A stretch of 56,718 nucleotides of DNA from an uncultured Candidatus Pelagibacter sp. (GTDB lineage Bacteria; Pseudomonadota; Alphaproteobacteria; Pelagibacterales; Pelagibacteraceae). The stretch is from contig CAJQSF010000042.1 in the NCBI GenBank assembly GCA_905612495.1, forward strand, positions 1 through 56,718, given 5' to 3'. Position numbers and translations under genes: made by a program. Positions 24,716 to 32,488 of this stretch are shown piece after piece; positions within the stretch are counted from its first letter, which is position 1, and the number at the start of each line of letters is the position of its first letter. A model generated the notes under the pieces. That model did not search any database. It was not told where the DNA came from and saw only the letters and a list, made by a program, of their open reading frames with translations.

Positions 24716-26827
24716 ATGTCATATCTAGCACAAGTAACCTATACAGGTAATGGAAGTACAACAGGCTACGCTTTACCATTTTCGTATATTGCCAGTTCAC
24801 ATGTAAAAGCATTTATAAACAATGTATCAAATACAGCATTTACTATTTCAGGAAGTACATTAACATTTACTTCTGCACCTGCTAACTCAGCAGTTATTAG
24901 ATTAGAAAGACAAACACCTACAGATGCAAGATTAGTTGATTTCACAGATGGTTCAGTTTTAACTGAAGCTGACTTAGACCAATCAGCAGACCAAAACTTT
25001 TTTATAGCACAAGAAACATCAGACAGTAACCAGTCAGCAATGACTATAGGTACAGATGATAAGTTTGATGCTCAATCTAAAGTAATTAAGAATGTAGCAA
25101 ATCCTACTAATAATAATGATGCAGTTAATAAAACTTATTTAGAAAACACTTGGTTATCGACAGCTAACAAAACAGCTCTAACAACAGTAGCTTCAAATAT
25201 TTCAGCTATAAATACTGTGAACAGCAGTGCGACAGCTATAAATACTGTAAACTCAAATTCTACAAATGTAAATTTAGTTGCAGGTTCTATAGCTAATGTA
25301 AACACAGTAGCAGGAGATATTGCAAAAGTAATTGCAGTAGCAAATGATTTAGCAGAAGCAGTTAGTGAAGTAGAAACAGTTGCAGATGATTTAAATGAAA
25401 GTACTTCAGAAATTCACACAGTTGGAACTAATATTGCTAATGTAAATATAGTTGGACTAGCTATTGCTAATGTAAATACAGTAGCAGGATTAAGTTCAGC
25501 TATTGGTACAGTAAATGGTAATGCTTCTAATATAAATATAGTAGCAGGAAATAATTCAAATATTAATACTGTAGCAGGAGCAAATTCGAACATAACAGCA
25601 GTTGCAGGTATTGCTTCTGATATATCTGCAGTAGAAAATATTAAAGCTAATGTAACTACAGTTGCAGGAATGTCTTCAGCTATTAATACTGTAAATGGTA
25701 ATTCATCAAATATAAATGCAGTAGGTGGTGCAATAGCAAATATTAATACAGTTGCAGGTGCTAACTCTAATATTTCTACAGTTGTAACTAATTTAGCTTC
25801 AATAAATAACTTTGCTAATATTTATAGAATTTCAAGTTCAGCACCAACTAGTTCACTTAATACTGGAGATTTATGGTGGGACAGTACAAACAATATTTTA
25901 AAAGTTTATGGTGCTTCAGGATTTCAAAGTGCAGGTTCTTCAGTTAATGGAACTTCAGCTAGATTTAAATATATAGCTACAAACAACCAAACAACTTTTA
26001 CAGGTTCAGATGCTAGTTCAAATACTTTAGCTTATGACCCTTTATATTTAGATGTTTATTTGAATGGTGTTCACTTAGACCCTACAGATTTTACAGCTAC
26101 AAATGGTAGTTCAGTAGTATTAGCATCAGGTGCTTCTACAGGAGATATTCTTTATATAGTTGGATTTGGTACATTTAATGTAGCCAGTATCAATGCTTCA
26201 ACAGCTTTAACTAGTGGTAAAGTACCAGTAAATAAAGGTGGTACAAATTTAACTTCTTTAGGTTCAGCAGGACAAGTTTTAAAAGTAAATGCAGGTGCAA
26301 ATGCTTTAGAATATGGACAAGCTAGTTCATCAGAAGTTTATGGTTTTGAAAAATATTATAATCCATCTACTTTAGTTAAAACAGTAACAGTAGTTTCAGT
26401 TGGTGGAGCAAATAAATATTTTATAGATGGTGTTCAACAAGATACTTTAGATTTATATGAAGGTAATACTTATGTATTTAATTATCCTTCAGCACACCCA
26501 TTTAAGTTCTCAACAACTTCAAACGGAACTCATGCAAGTGGTTCTGAATATACAACAGGTGTAACTCATAATAGTTCAACACAAGTAACAATCGTAGTAG
26601 CTACTAATGCACCTACGCTTTATTACTATTGTTCTTCTCACTCAGGAATGGGTGGAACAGCAAACACACCAAATCCTGCTTTAAATAGTGTGAGATATAT
26701 TACGACCAATCAAGGTCAAGATAACATCAGTGAAAGTCAATATGCCAACTTCTTTGATGTTTTATTTAGTGCTTCAGGCTTTGTCTTTAGCATTAATTCA
26801 AATGGCAATTTAATATCAACAATATAA
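24716..26827 (+). CDS. Tail fibre protein with T7 gp17 N-terminal domain and cupredoxin-like domain
   Basis: 703 residues. Residues 1-115 form the T7-type fibre attachment domain (YLAQVTYTGNGSTTGYALPF ... LTEADLDQSADQ). Residues about 145-360 are roughly twenty 10-residue repeats around INTVAGxxSN, a fibrous shaft. After a beta-rich part comes a cupredoxin-like domain with H594 and C639-S-S-H642-S-G-M645, the exact spacing of a type 1 copper site (C-x2-H-x2-M, as in amicyanin). The domain may bind copper or only keep the fold. The fibre binds the cell surface. It is the first of a series of fibre genes. Confidence 0.9.
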   Translation: MSYLAQVTYTGNGSTTGYALPFSYIASSHVKAFINNVSNTAFTISGSTLTFTSAPANSAVIRLERQTPTDARLVDFTDGSVLTEADLDQSADQNFFIAQETSDSNQSAMTIGTDDKFDAQSKVIKNVANPTNNNDAVNKTYLENTWLSTANKTALTTVASNISAINTVNSSATAINTVNSNSTNVNLVAGSIANVNTVAGDIAKVIAVANDLAEAVSEVETVADDLNESTSEIHTVGTNIANVNIVGLAIANVNTVAGLSSAIGTVNGNASNINIVAGNNSNINTVAGANSNITAVAGIASDISAVENIKANVTTVAGMSSAINTVNGNSSNINAVGGAIANINTVAGANSNISTVVTNLASINNFANIYRISSSAPTSSLNTGDLWWDSTNNILKVYGASGFQSAGSSVNGTSARFKYIATNNQTTFTGSDASSNTLAYDPLYLDVYLNGVHLDPTDFTATNGSSVVLASGASTGDILYIVGFGTFNVASINASTALTSGKVPVNKGGTNLTSLGSAGQVLKVNAGANALEYGQASSSEVYGFEKYYNPSTLVKTVTVVSVGGANKYFIDGVQQDTLDLYEGNTYVFNYPSAHPFKFSTTSNGTHASGSEYTTGVTHNSSTQVTIVVATNAPTLYYYCSSHSGMGGTANTPNPALNSVRYITTNQGQDNISESQYANFFDVLFSASGFVFSINSNGNLISTI

Positions 26828-26838
26828 GGAAATAAAAC

Positions 26839-27420
26839 ATGGCAACAATCAATCTGGGTGCTATCAAATTTAACTGGAAGGGTGCTTACAATAGTGGCAC
26901 TGCATATTCCATTGATGATGTAGTTTCATCTGGTGGAAACAGTTATGTTTGTATTCAAGCACATTCAAATCAAGCAGTAGGCAACGCAACAGCTTACTGG
27001 AATATAATGAGTTCGGCAGGTACTAATGGAACTGATTTAACATCAACACTTTCGACTAGAGGAGACATTGTCTACAAAGGTGCAAGTGCATTAACTAGAC
27101 TACCAAAAGGTACGAATGGTTATTACCTTAAACAAGGTGCTAATGACCCTGAATGGGCGGTAGTAGCACAACCAAATTTAAGTGCTTACGCAGGTCACAT
27201 TCTTCCAAGTGCAGATGATACTTACAATTTAGGAAGTGCATCTAAACAATGGGCTAATATTTATACTGGAGATTTACATCTCTCTAATGAAAGTAAAACA
27301 GAAGGTAATTCTATAGATGGTACAAAAGGAGATTGGACTATTCAAGAGGGTGCTTCTGACCTTTACATTCTTAATAACAAAAATGGTAAAAAATATAAAT
27401 TTAAATTAGAGGAAATTTAA
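26839..27420 (+). CDS. Tail fibre / carbohydrate-binding-like protein
   Basis: 193 residues. The N-terminal part WKGAYNSGTAYSIDDVV with SYVCIQAH and W resembles the small carbohydrate-binding (ChtBD3-like) modules found in phage fibres. A C-terminal part, DDTYNLGSASKQWANIYTGD, is a common phage fibre motif. Probably an accessory receptor-binding subunit. AAGGAAA precedes the start. No hydrolase motif seen. Confidence 0.72.
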   Translation: MATINLGAIKFNWKGAYNSGTAYSIDDVVSSGGNSYVCIQAHSNQAVGNATAYWNIMSSAGTNGTDLTSTLSTRGDIVYKGASALTRLPKGTNGYYLKQGANDPEWAVVAQPNLSAYAGHILPSADDTYNLGSASKQWANIYTGDLHLSNESKTEGNSIDGTKGDWTIQEGASDLYILNNKNGKKYKFKLEEI

Positions 27421-27422
27421 TA

Positions 27423-28055
27423 ATGGCAATTATTTCTAATGCTACAACCATTGCAGACAATGGAGCATTTTCAGTTAGTCTAGGGGCTTTAGTTCATATT
27501 AAAACTTTAACTGCAAGTAATTCTGGAACATTGTCATTCGTACATGGTTCATCATCAGTAATTTTTGATAATACTTATCCAATTTATAAGTTTGAATTTA
27601 TTAACTGTCACCCAACTGCACATGATGCAAATGCGGTTGGTGGATTAAATTTTAATGTAACAACAGATGGTAGTAATTATAATATAGCAAAAACAAGTTC
27701 AGCTTTTACTGCTTATCATAAGGAAACTGGTGGTTCTGCTGGAATGGGTTATAATGTTGGAAATGATTCCGCTCAAGTAACTGGTGCAATACCTCTATCT
27801 GGTCAAATTATTAATGACAATGATGCTAGTGTAAGTGGAGAATTATATATTTTCAATCCGAGTAGCACAACTTTCTTAAAACACTTTATAACCTCTACTA
27901 ACAGAATGGATATGAGTGGTGGGCATAGATACCAAAATCTTTATCATATTGCTGGTTATGCAAATACTACAAGTGCTTTAACTGGAGTTCAGTTTTCTAT
28001 GTGGTCAGGAAATATAGGTGCTGGAAAAATAAAATTATATGGAGTGAAAGATTAA
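27423..28055 (+). CDS. Tail fibre paralogue 1 of 3
   Basis: 210 residues, beta-rich. It shares with the next two genes the start AIISNATTIADNGAF, then HIKTLTASNSGTLSFVHGSSS, NCHPT, a P-S-S-T-T-F-x-KHF strand, and an end with GNIGAGKIKLYGV. The three products appear to be paralogues produced by tandem duplication. Likely surface-exposed fibre tips or decoration proteins with receptor-binding roles; no catalytic motif. It is 2 nt after the upstream gene. Confidence 0.75.
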   Translation: MAIISNATTIADNGAFSVSLGALVHIKTLTASNSGTLSFVHGSSSVIFDNTYPIYKFEFINCHPTAHDANAVGGLNFNVTTDGSNYNIAKTSSAFTAYHKETGGSAGMGYNVGNDSAQVTGAIPLSGQIINDNDASVSGELYIFNPSSTTFLKHFITSTNRMDMSGGHRYQNLYHIAGYANTTSALTGVQFSMWSGNIGAGKIKLYGVKD

Positions 28056-28056
28056 T

Positions 28057-28671
28057 ATGACAGTTATATCAAATGGAACAAATTTAATAAACAATGGTGC
28101 TTTAGATAGTGCAATACCAGTCGGTAAGATGACTTTAATTAAAACCTTAACTGCTTCTAATAGTGCAAATTTATCATTCGTACATGGTGCAAGTGGAGTT
28201 GTTTTAGATGGTACTTATGACACCTATGTATTTAAGTTTATTAATTGTCACCCAGTAACAGATAACCATTATTTTTTAGTTAATTTTAGAGATGGTGGTT
28301 CAGCATATGATGCTTTAAAAGCAACAACTTTTTTTAGAGCAAGACATAATGAAGGTGATGGCGGTGATGCATTAGAATATGTTGGTGGTGATGATTTAAG
28401 TAATACATCTGATTACCAACGGATAGGAAATGGAGTAGGTAATGATAATGATGAAAGTATTTGTGGAGAACTTACGTTAATTTCTCCAAGTTCCACAACT
28501 TTTGTAAAACATTTTATGGTAACAACTTCAATGAGTGAAGCAACCCCAGCACATAATCAAACATTTGTTGCTGGTTATTGTAATACCACAACAGCTATTG
28601 ATGGTGTTCAATTTAAATTTGGAAGTGGAAACTTTGACGGAGTAATAAAATTATATGGAATAGGAGGATAA
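28057..28671 (+). CDS. Tail fibre paralogue 2 of 3
   Basis: 204 residues, homologous over its full length to its two neighbours: TVISNGTNLINNGAL at the start, LIKTLTASNSANLSFVHGAS, NCHPV, SPSSTTFVKHFM and GNFDGVIKLYGIGG at the end. The middle (residues about 85-140) differs most and is acidic and glycine-rich (DGGDALEYVGGDD), which fits a variable tip. It starts 1 nt after the preceding stop. Confidence 0.75.
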   Translation: MTVISNGTNLINNGALDSAIPVGKMTLIKTLTASNSANLSFVHGASGVVLDGTYDTYVFKFINCHPVTDNHYFLVNFRDGGSAYDALKATTFFRARHNEGDGGDALEYVGGDDLSNTSDYQRIGNGVGNDNDESICGELTLISPSSTTFVKHFMVTTSMSEATPAHNQTFVAGYCNTTTAIDGVQFKFGSGNFDGVIKLYGIGG

Positions 28672-28715
28672 ATGGTTTTTAATAAATTAAAAGAAATTCA
28701 CAAAGGAGTTTTCAC

Positions 28716-29333
28716 ATGGCATTAATTAGTAACGGTACATCAATATTTGACAATGGTTCTATGGCGACTGGACTTGCTAGTAGCATGGTACATATTAAAA
28801 AGCTAACAGCTAGTAACTCTGGTAGTTTATCTTTTGTTCATGGTAGTGGTGGTGTAGATTTTTCTACTCACAAAGAATATTTATTTACATTTAATAATAT
28901 TCACCCAGCAACTAACGGTTCACATTTTAGTTTTAATTTAAGTATAGATGGTGGAAGTAATTACAATGTAGCTAAAACAACTACTGCTTTTAGACCATTT
29001 CATTATGAAACTGCAAGTGACACACCAGAGTTAGCTTATCAAGCTGGTTCAGATTTAGCACAAGGCACAGGCTTTCAAAACATTGCTGAAAATTTAGGTT
29101 CTGCAAATGATGAATGTTCAGCTGGTCATTTAACTCTTTATAATCCTAGTAGCACAACTTTTACTAAACATTTTATGTCAAGAATTAATCTTAATCATTC
29201 TTCATCTTCTCCAGCAACTGTAAATTGGTATATTTCAGGATATGGAAACACAACAAGTGATGTTGATGCAGTCCAATTTAAAATGACAAGCGGAAATTTT
29301 GATGGAGTTATTTCTCTTTATGGTATCGCTTAA
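28716..29333 (+). CDS. Tail fibre paralogue 3 of 3
   Basis: 205 residues with the same framework: ALISNGTSIFDNGSM, HIKKLTASNSGSLSFVHGSG, NIHPA, PSSTTFTKHFM, and GNFDGVISLYGIA. It is preceded by a 44-nt gap with AAAGGAG 7-8 nt before the ATG, unlike the second copy, so it has its own strong ribosome binding site. Divergence is again concentrated in the centre. Confidence 0.75.
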   Translation: MALISNGTSIFDNGSMATGLASSMVHIKKLTASNSGSLSFVHGSGGVDFSTHKEYLFTFNNIHPATNGSHFSFNLSIDGGSNYNVAKTTTAFRPFHYETASDTPELAYQAGSDLAQGTGFQNIAENLGSANDECSAGHLTLYNPSSTTFTKHFMSRINLNHSSSSPATVNWYISGYGNTTSDVDAVQFKMTSGNFDGVISLYGIA

Positions 29334-29378
29334 CAATCAACAACAACAATAACAATCAACAACAATAACAATCAAGGA
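29334..29378 (+). repeat. CAA-rich direct repeats in a fibre-gene leader
   Basis: CAATCAACAACAACAATAA is followed by CAATCAACAACAATAA and CAATCAAGG: two to three near-identical copies, almost without G. They end in AAGGAAAA, the ribosome binding site for the gene at 29387. A similar A/C-rich stretch precedes the capsid gene (14077-14092). Probably an unstructured translation-enhancing leader. Confidence 0.6.
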
Positions 29379-29386
29379 AAATAATT

Positions 29387-29674
29387 ATGCCAAGACATCA
29401 TAATATAAATGGAACTAACGTACAGTTCACAGCAGAAGAAGAAACAGCTAGAGACAACGAAGAAGCAATTTATGCTAATGGAGCTTTCGATAGAGCCATT
29501 GCAAATTTAAGAGTTCAAAGAAATAGATTACTTGCTGAAACTGATTACCTAGCTTTATCTGACAACACATTAAGTAGTGATATGGAAACATACAGAACTA
29601 ATTTAAGAAACTTAACAGTTGGTTTGACTACTGTTGCTCATGTAGATGCAGTTACATATCCAATTAAACCCTAG
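29387..29674 (+). CDS. Tail fibre assembly-type protein
   Basis: 95 residues. The part RNRLLAETDYLALSDNTLSS followed by YRTNLRNL is the typical pattern of small phage tail assembly chaperone / fibre-accessory proteins (R-D-x-L-L-x-x-T-D ... YRxxLR). It lies between fibre genes, as such chaperones usually do. Not a structural motif strong enough to say which fibre it serves. Confidence 0.65.
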   Translation: MPRHHNINGTNVQFTAEEETARDNEEAIYANGAFDRAIANLRVQRNRLLAETDYLALSDNTLSSDMETYRTNLRNLTVGLTTVAHVDAVTYPIKP

Positions 29675-29692
29675 TAATTTAAGGAATTAACA

Positions 29693-30556
29693 ATGACAAA
29701 AGCAAGAAACCTAGCAAATTTACTAGATGGTAATGGAGATGTAAATTCAGCTAATTTAGATAATGTACCTGCAAGTAATAATGCAAGTGCTTTAACTACA
29801 GGAACAATACCTAATGCTAGAATTTCTCTTGATGCTAATGAGATACCAAATTTAGATACAGCAAAAATTACTACTGGTACTCTCGCAGACGCAAGAATAC
29901 CAAATTTAAATGCAAGTAAAATTAATGCAGGAACTCTTGCAGACGCAAGAATACCGAATTTAAATGCAAGTAAAATTAATGCAGGAACTATTGCAACAGC
30001 TAGACTTGGAACTGGTACAGCTTCATCTTCTACATTTTTAAGAGGAGATAGTACATACGCTACTGTTGGTGGTGGTGGTAAAATTTTACAAGTAAAATCT
30101 GTGACATGGAAAGATGCTTTTTCTAGCACTACAGGTGGTGGTTCTTTTGTAAATATAACTGGAGCTACTTTAGCAATTACGCCAAGTGCGACTTCAAGCA
30201 AAATTTTATTTCAAGCTATGATTTCAACTGGTGGGGAAACTTATGGAGTAGTTATGAAAATACAAAGAGGTGGTTCAGATATATCTGGTGCTTTAGGTAC
30301 AGTTTCAGGTAATAGAATTGCAAGTACAGCTTATTCATCTGGACATAGTTCTGATGGTGCAGAACTGCAATCAACTTATATGAGTTATTTAGATTCTCCA
30401 TCAAGCACAAGTGCATTAACTTACACAGTTCAAGGTAGTGCAAGATACCAACCTGCATCTTTAACTTGGACAGTAAATTATCCTTTTGAAGATACTAACG
30501 CAAATTATACTTCACATAGTGTATCTACAATAACTTTAATGGAAGTAGGAGTTTAA
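29693..30556 (+). CDS. Tail fibre protein with 18-residue repeats
   Basis: 287 residues. The N-terminus TKARNLANLLDGNGDV and the repeated LADARIPNLNASKINAGT are typical of marine phage fibres. At least two nearly identical 18-residue units are encoded by a 54-bp tandem repeat (29885-29992). The C-terminal half (KILQVKSVTWKDAFSSTTGG onward) is a beta-rich domain of about 165 residues, probably the receptor-facing part. AAGGAAT precedes the start. Confidence 0.8.
   Translation: MTKARNLANLLDGNGDVNSANLDNVPASNNASALTTGTIPNARISLDANEIPNLDTAKITTGTLADARIPNLNASKINAGTLADARIPNLNASKINAGTIATARLGTGTASSSTFLRGDSTYATVGGGGKILQVKSVTWKDAFSSTTGGGSFVNITGATLAITPSATSSKILFQAMISTGGETYGVVMKIQRGGSDISGALGTVSGNRIASTAYSSGHSSDGAELQSTYMSYLDSPSSTSALTYTVQGSARYQPASLTWTVNYPFEDTNANYTSHSVSTITLMEVGV
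29885..29992 (+). repeat. Two-copy 54-bp tandem repeat inside a fibre gene
   Basis: The units 29885-29938 and 29939-29992 differ at only about two positions. They encode two copies of an 18-residue shaft repeat. Such high identity means recent duplication or ongoing slippage, which would change fibre length in steps of 18 residues. Confidence 0.85.
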
Positions 30557-30557
30557 T

Positions 30558-30818
30558 ATGAGTAATATTACTAAAGCAATTTTAAAAATAAATCCAAACG
30601 CACAAGTTAGTGTTAGCAATAATGATATAGATAATATTCAATGGCACAATGGGACAACACCTATTTCTAAATCAGATATAGAAGCACAAATACCAACTGT
30701 TGAACAAGAAACAATAGATAAAGCACAAGCTAAAATAAATAAAAAAGCATCTGGCAAACAAAAACTTTTAGACTTAGGATTATCTGAAGAAGAAGTTAAG
30801 GCATTAATAGGAATATAA
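30558..30818 (+). CDS. Small fibre-associated protein (XkdW-like)
   Basis: 86 residues. The N-terminus (AILKINPNAQVSVSNNDIDN then IQWHNGTTPISKSDIEAQI) follows the pattern of XkdW-like phage proteins, a short domain found next to fibre genes. The C-terminus, KQKLLDLGLSEEEVKALIGI, is a helical hairpin. Likely virion-associated or an assembly factor. It overlaps the next start (TAATG). Confidence 0.6.
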   Translation: MSNITKAILKINPNAQVSVSNNDIDNIQWHNGTTPISKSDIEAQIPTVEQETIDKAQAKINKKASGKQKLLDLGLSEEEVKALIGI

Positions 30819-31060
30819 TGTCTAGAAAAAAAGCCAATCCAATACAGATGTATACAGAACAAACAACTGGGGTAAGACTTTCAAGCCATGAGAAACTTTG
30901 TGCATATCGTATGAAGGAACTTCACGACAGCATTAAAGAATTAAATAAAGAAGTAAAAGCATTAAGAACAGATGTTTCTACAGGTAAAGGTATGGTTAAA
31001 ATAATCGTATTTTTAGGAACAATAATAGCAACAGTTATAGGCGTTATAAATTTTAAGTGA
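30818..31060 (+). CDS. Small coiled-coil/TM protein (XhlA-like)
   Basis: 80 residues. A basic N-terminus precedes a coiled coil (MKELHDSIKELNKEVKALRT) and one C-terminal membrane helix (MVKIIVFLGTIIATVIGVIN). This is the organisation of the XhlA / hemolysin family of lysis-associated proteins. It may work with the holin-like protein at 13363. It ends in a GTGA overlap with the next gene. Confidence 0.62.
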   Translation: MSRKKANPIQMYTEQTTGVRLSSHEKLCAYRMKELHDSIKELNKEVKALRTDVSTGKGMVKIIVFLGTIIATVIGVINFK

Positions 31061-31278
31061 TTAAGTTCGTGTTAATCATGCACTTATGTTCACAAATCAC
31101 AGGTAATTGCTTCTCTCAAAAACTAGGTGGTTCTGAATACGCTGATTATTATTCATGTGTAAGAGATGGTTATTTGCAGTCATACAAAAGTTTAGACGCA
31201 TTACCAGTAGAAGAAATCAATACATCAAAACTAGCAGTCAGATTTGAGTGCATAGAATTAAAAATAGAAACAACATAA
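31057..31278 (+). CDS. Small cysteine-containing phage protein with hydrophobic N-terminus
   Basis: 73 residues from a GTG that overlaps the previous TGA. The N-terminus IKFVLIMHLCSQITGNCF is hydrophobic enough for a signal or anchor, and four cysteines (about residues 11, 18, 34 and 66) could form two disulfides in the periplasm. I recall similar short proteins (start, Y-x-x-C, F-x-C) in other marine phages, without function. It sits in the presumed lysis cluster. Confidence 0.6.
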   Translation: MIKFVLIMHLCSQITGNCFSQKLGGSEYADYYSCVRDGYLQSYKSLDALPVEEINTSKLAVRFECIELKIETT

Positions 31279-31439
31279 TGAGAGACACAAAATTATTAGA
31301 GAAATTTTTAAAAGATAATTATAAAAAAATTGTGGAAATGAGATTGTTTAGAACTCTTAAAAAAGAGGTAGAGACAGGAGCTAATGGAACACAAGGTTAC
31401 ATAATTAAAAAAGGAATTAATAAAAACAAAAAAATATGA
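31278..31439 (+). CDS. Small basic phage protein
   Basis: 53 residues, MRDTKLLEKFLKDNYKKIVE and a lysine-rich remainder. ATG 31278 was chosen because it forms TAATG with the previous stop; an upstream ATG at 31248 lies inside the neighbour. Helical N-terminal half; no motif. It ends in ATGA overlap with the next ORF. Confidence 0.55.
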   Translation: MRDTKLLEKFLKDNYKKIVEMRLFRTLKKEVETGANGTQGYIIKKGINKNKKI

Positions 31440-31537
31440 CATTACCAGACACATTAGATTTACTTTGGTTTCACAGAAGTAAGTATTACAAAAATTTGAT
31501 AGTTTTTTTAGGGCTTATCATTTTATATTGGTTGTAA
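31436..31537 (+). CDS. 33-residue single-TM protein
   Basis: MTLPDTLDLLWFHRSKYYKN followed by LIVFLGLIILYWL: a short charged N-terminus and one membrane helix at the C-terminus. The start overlaps the previous stop (ATGA). Size and form suit a lysis accessory peptide. Too short for homology-based support. Confidence 0.5.
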   Translation: MTLPDTLDLLWFHRSKYYKNLIVFLGLIILYWL

Positions 31538-31541
31538 GGTA

Positions 31542-31907
31542 ATGAAAATATCACAAGACACTGCAGTAAGTATGCCTGTTAAGAATATGATTGGTATTGT
31601 TATGGCAGTAGCTATGGGTGTCTTTGCCTATACAGAAGTTACATCAAGATTAACTTCATTAGAAACTTCAAGAGAATTAATGAACTCAGATTTATTAAAA
31701 AAGTCTGAACAGACAACTACAGACAGTGAGCAGTTTATGCTTTTAGAGGATTTATATAAGTCTACAGAAAAATTAGAAACAAGGATTGATAATATGATGC
31801 ACAATAAAATTAACATAGAATTTTTAAAGAAACAGACTGAAAAACTTTTAGAAGATGTAGAAAAACTAAAAGATAAGGTAAGACAAAATGGTAATGGTAC
31901 TCACTAA
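31542..31907 (+). CDS. TM plus coiled-coil protein, possible inner-membrane spanin
   Basis: 121 residues: one N-terminal membrane helix (MIGIVMAVAMGVFAYTEV) and then about 85 residues of charged coiled coil (LETRIDNMMHNKINIEFLKK, LLEDVEKLKDKVRQNGNG). This is the form of an inner-membrane spanin subunit. A matching lipoprotein partner is not evident; the next gene has no lipobox. I recall close relatives in other pelagiphages, function untested. TAATG overlap follows. Confidence 0.6.
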   Translation: MKISQDTAVSMPVKNMIGIVMAVAMGVFAYTEVTSRLTSLETSRELMNSDLLKKSEQTTTDSEQFMLLEDLYKSTEKLETRIDNMMHNKINIEFLKKQTEKLLEDVEKLKDKVRQNGNGTH

Positions 31908-32125
31908 TGATTGAGATTGTTGTAGCTCTTATTTTAACAGTACAAGGAAATATATTAGAACACACCTACAAAGAAAAATTAAGTGACTGTTTAAAATCCA
32001 AAAGAATAGCTGAAAGAGAAGTAAACCCAGAACGAATAAAGTTTATATGTAAGAAAGTTAAAGCTGAAACAGAAATTTATATGGGTGCAAAGAAAATAGT
32101 TAAAATATTGAGTATGACTAAATGA
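31907..32125 (+). CDS. Small exported-type phage protein
   Basis: 72 residues. The start MIEIVVALILTVQGNILEHT is hydrophobic; two cysteines (DCLKSK and FICKKVK) could pair. It may be a secreted partner of the preceding coiled-coil protein, since the two are translationally coupled, but there is no lipobox or other marker. It ends in ATGA overlap with the cysteine-rich ORF. Confidence 0.6.
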   Translation: MIEIVVALILTVQGNILEHTYKEKLSDCLKSKRIAEREVNPERIKFICKKVKAETEIYMGAKKIVKILSMTK

Positions 32126-32277
32126 GTTCTTGTAATACTTGCTTCCACCCTTGTCATTGTGGAGAAGATAAAGAATTACATGCAGATGAGTATGGAATTT
32201 GTACTTGTGAGAAGTGCGATTGTAAAAAAATTAAAGAAGTAGATAAAACATGGGAGAACGAAGTTAAATATGAGTAA
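32122..32277 (+). CDS. 51-residue cysteine-rich metal-binding-like protein
   Basis: The product MSSCNTCFHPCHCGEDKELH continues to an acidic tail. It has eight cysteines in two clusters, C4-x2-C7-x3-C11-x-C13 and C27-x-C29-x2-C32-x-C34, plus histidines at 9, 12 and 20. That density suggests binding of zinc or another metal, metallothionein- or zinc-ribbon-like. The start is in ATGA overlap and the end overlaps the small terminase start by 8 nt, so it is part of the operon. No named family recognised. Confidence 0.6.
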   Translation: MSSCNTCFHPCHCGEDKELHADEYGICTCEKCDCKKIKEVDKTWENEVKYE

Positions 32278-32488
32278 TGATAAATTAAGAGACCTTCATT
32301 CAATATTATGTGAAAAATTACTTGAAAAAATTACCGACCCTGACGCAAAGTCAGCAGATTTGAATGTGGCTAGACAGTTTTTAAGAGATAATGGAATAGA
32401 TGCAGTACCTACTGACGACAGTCCATTACATAAACTAATAGAAGAAATGCCATTTGATGCAAAACCAAAAGTTATTATCAAAAATTAG
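32270..32488 (+). CDS. Terminase small subunit (T7 gp18-like)
   Basis: 72 residues (T7 gp18 has 89). The sequence LCEKLLEKITDPDAKSADLN followed by VARQFLRDNGI is typical of small terminases in this group. It recognises the phage DNA concatemer and loads it onto the large subunit. Position directly before the large terminase and overlap of 32 nt with it support the call. Confidence 0.82.
   Translation: MSNDKLRDLHSILCEKLLEKITDPDAKSADLNVARQFLRDNGIDAVPTDDSPLHKLIEEMPFDAKPKVIIKN

Noticed and set aside
29334-29378. CRISPR-like repeat array
   Set aside because: The repeats are short, CAA-rich and contiguous without unique spacers; no cas genes are present in the window.
29671-30201. 176-codon minus-strand ORF opposite a fibre gene
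   Set aside because: It is the antisense shadow of a repetitive fibre gene; the repeats keep the opposite frame open. The same applies to 11906-12451 opposite portal/scaffold and 43456-43884 opposite lon.
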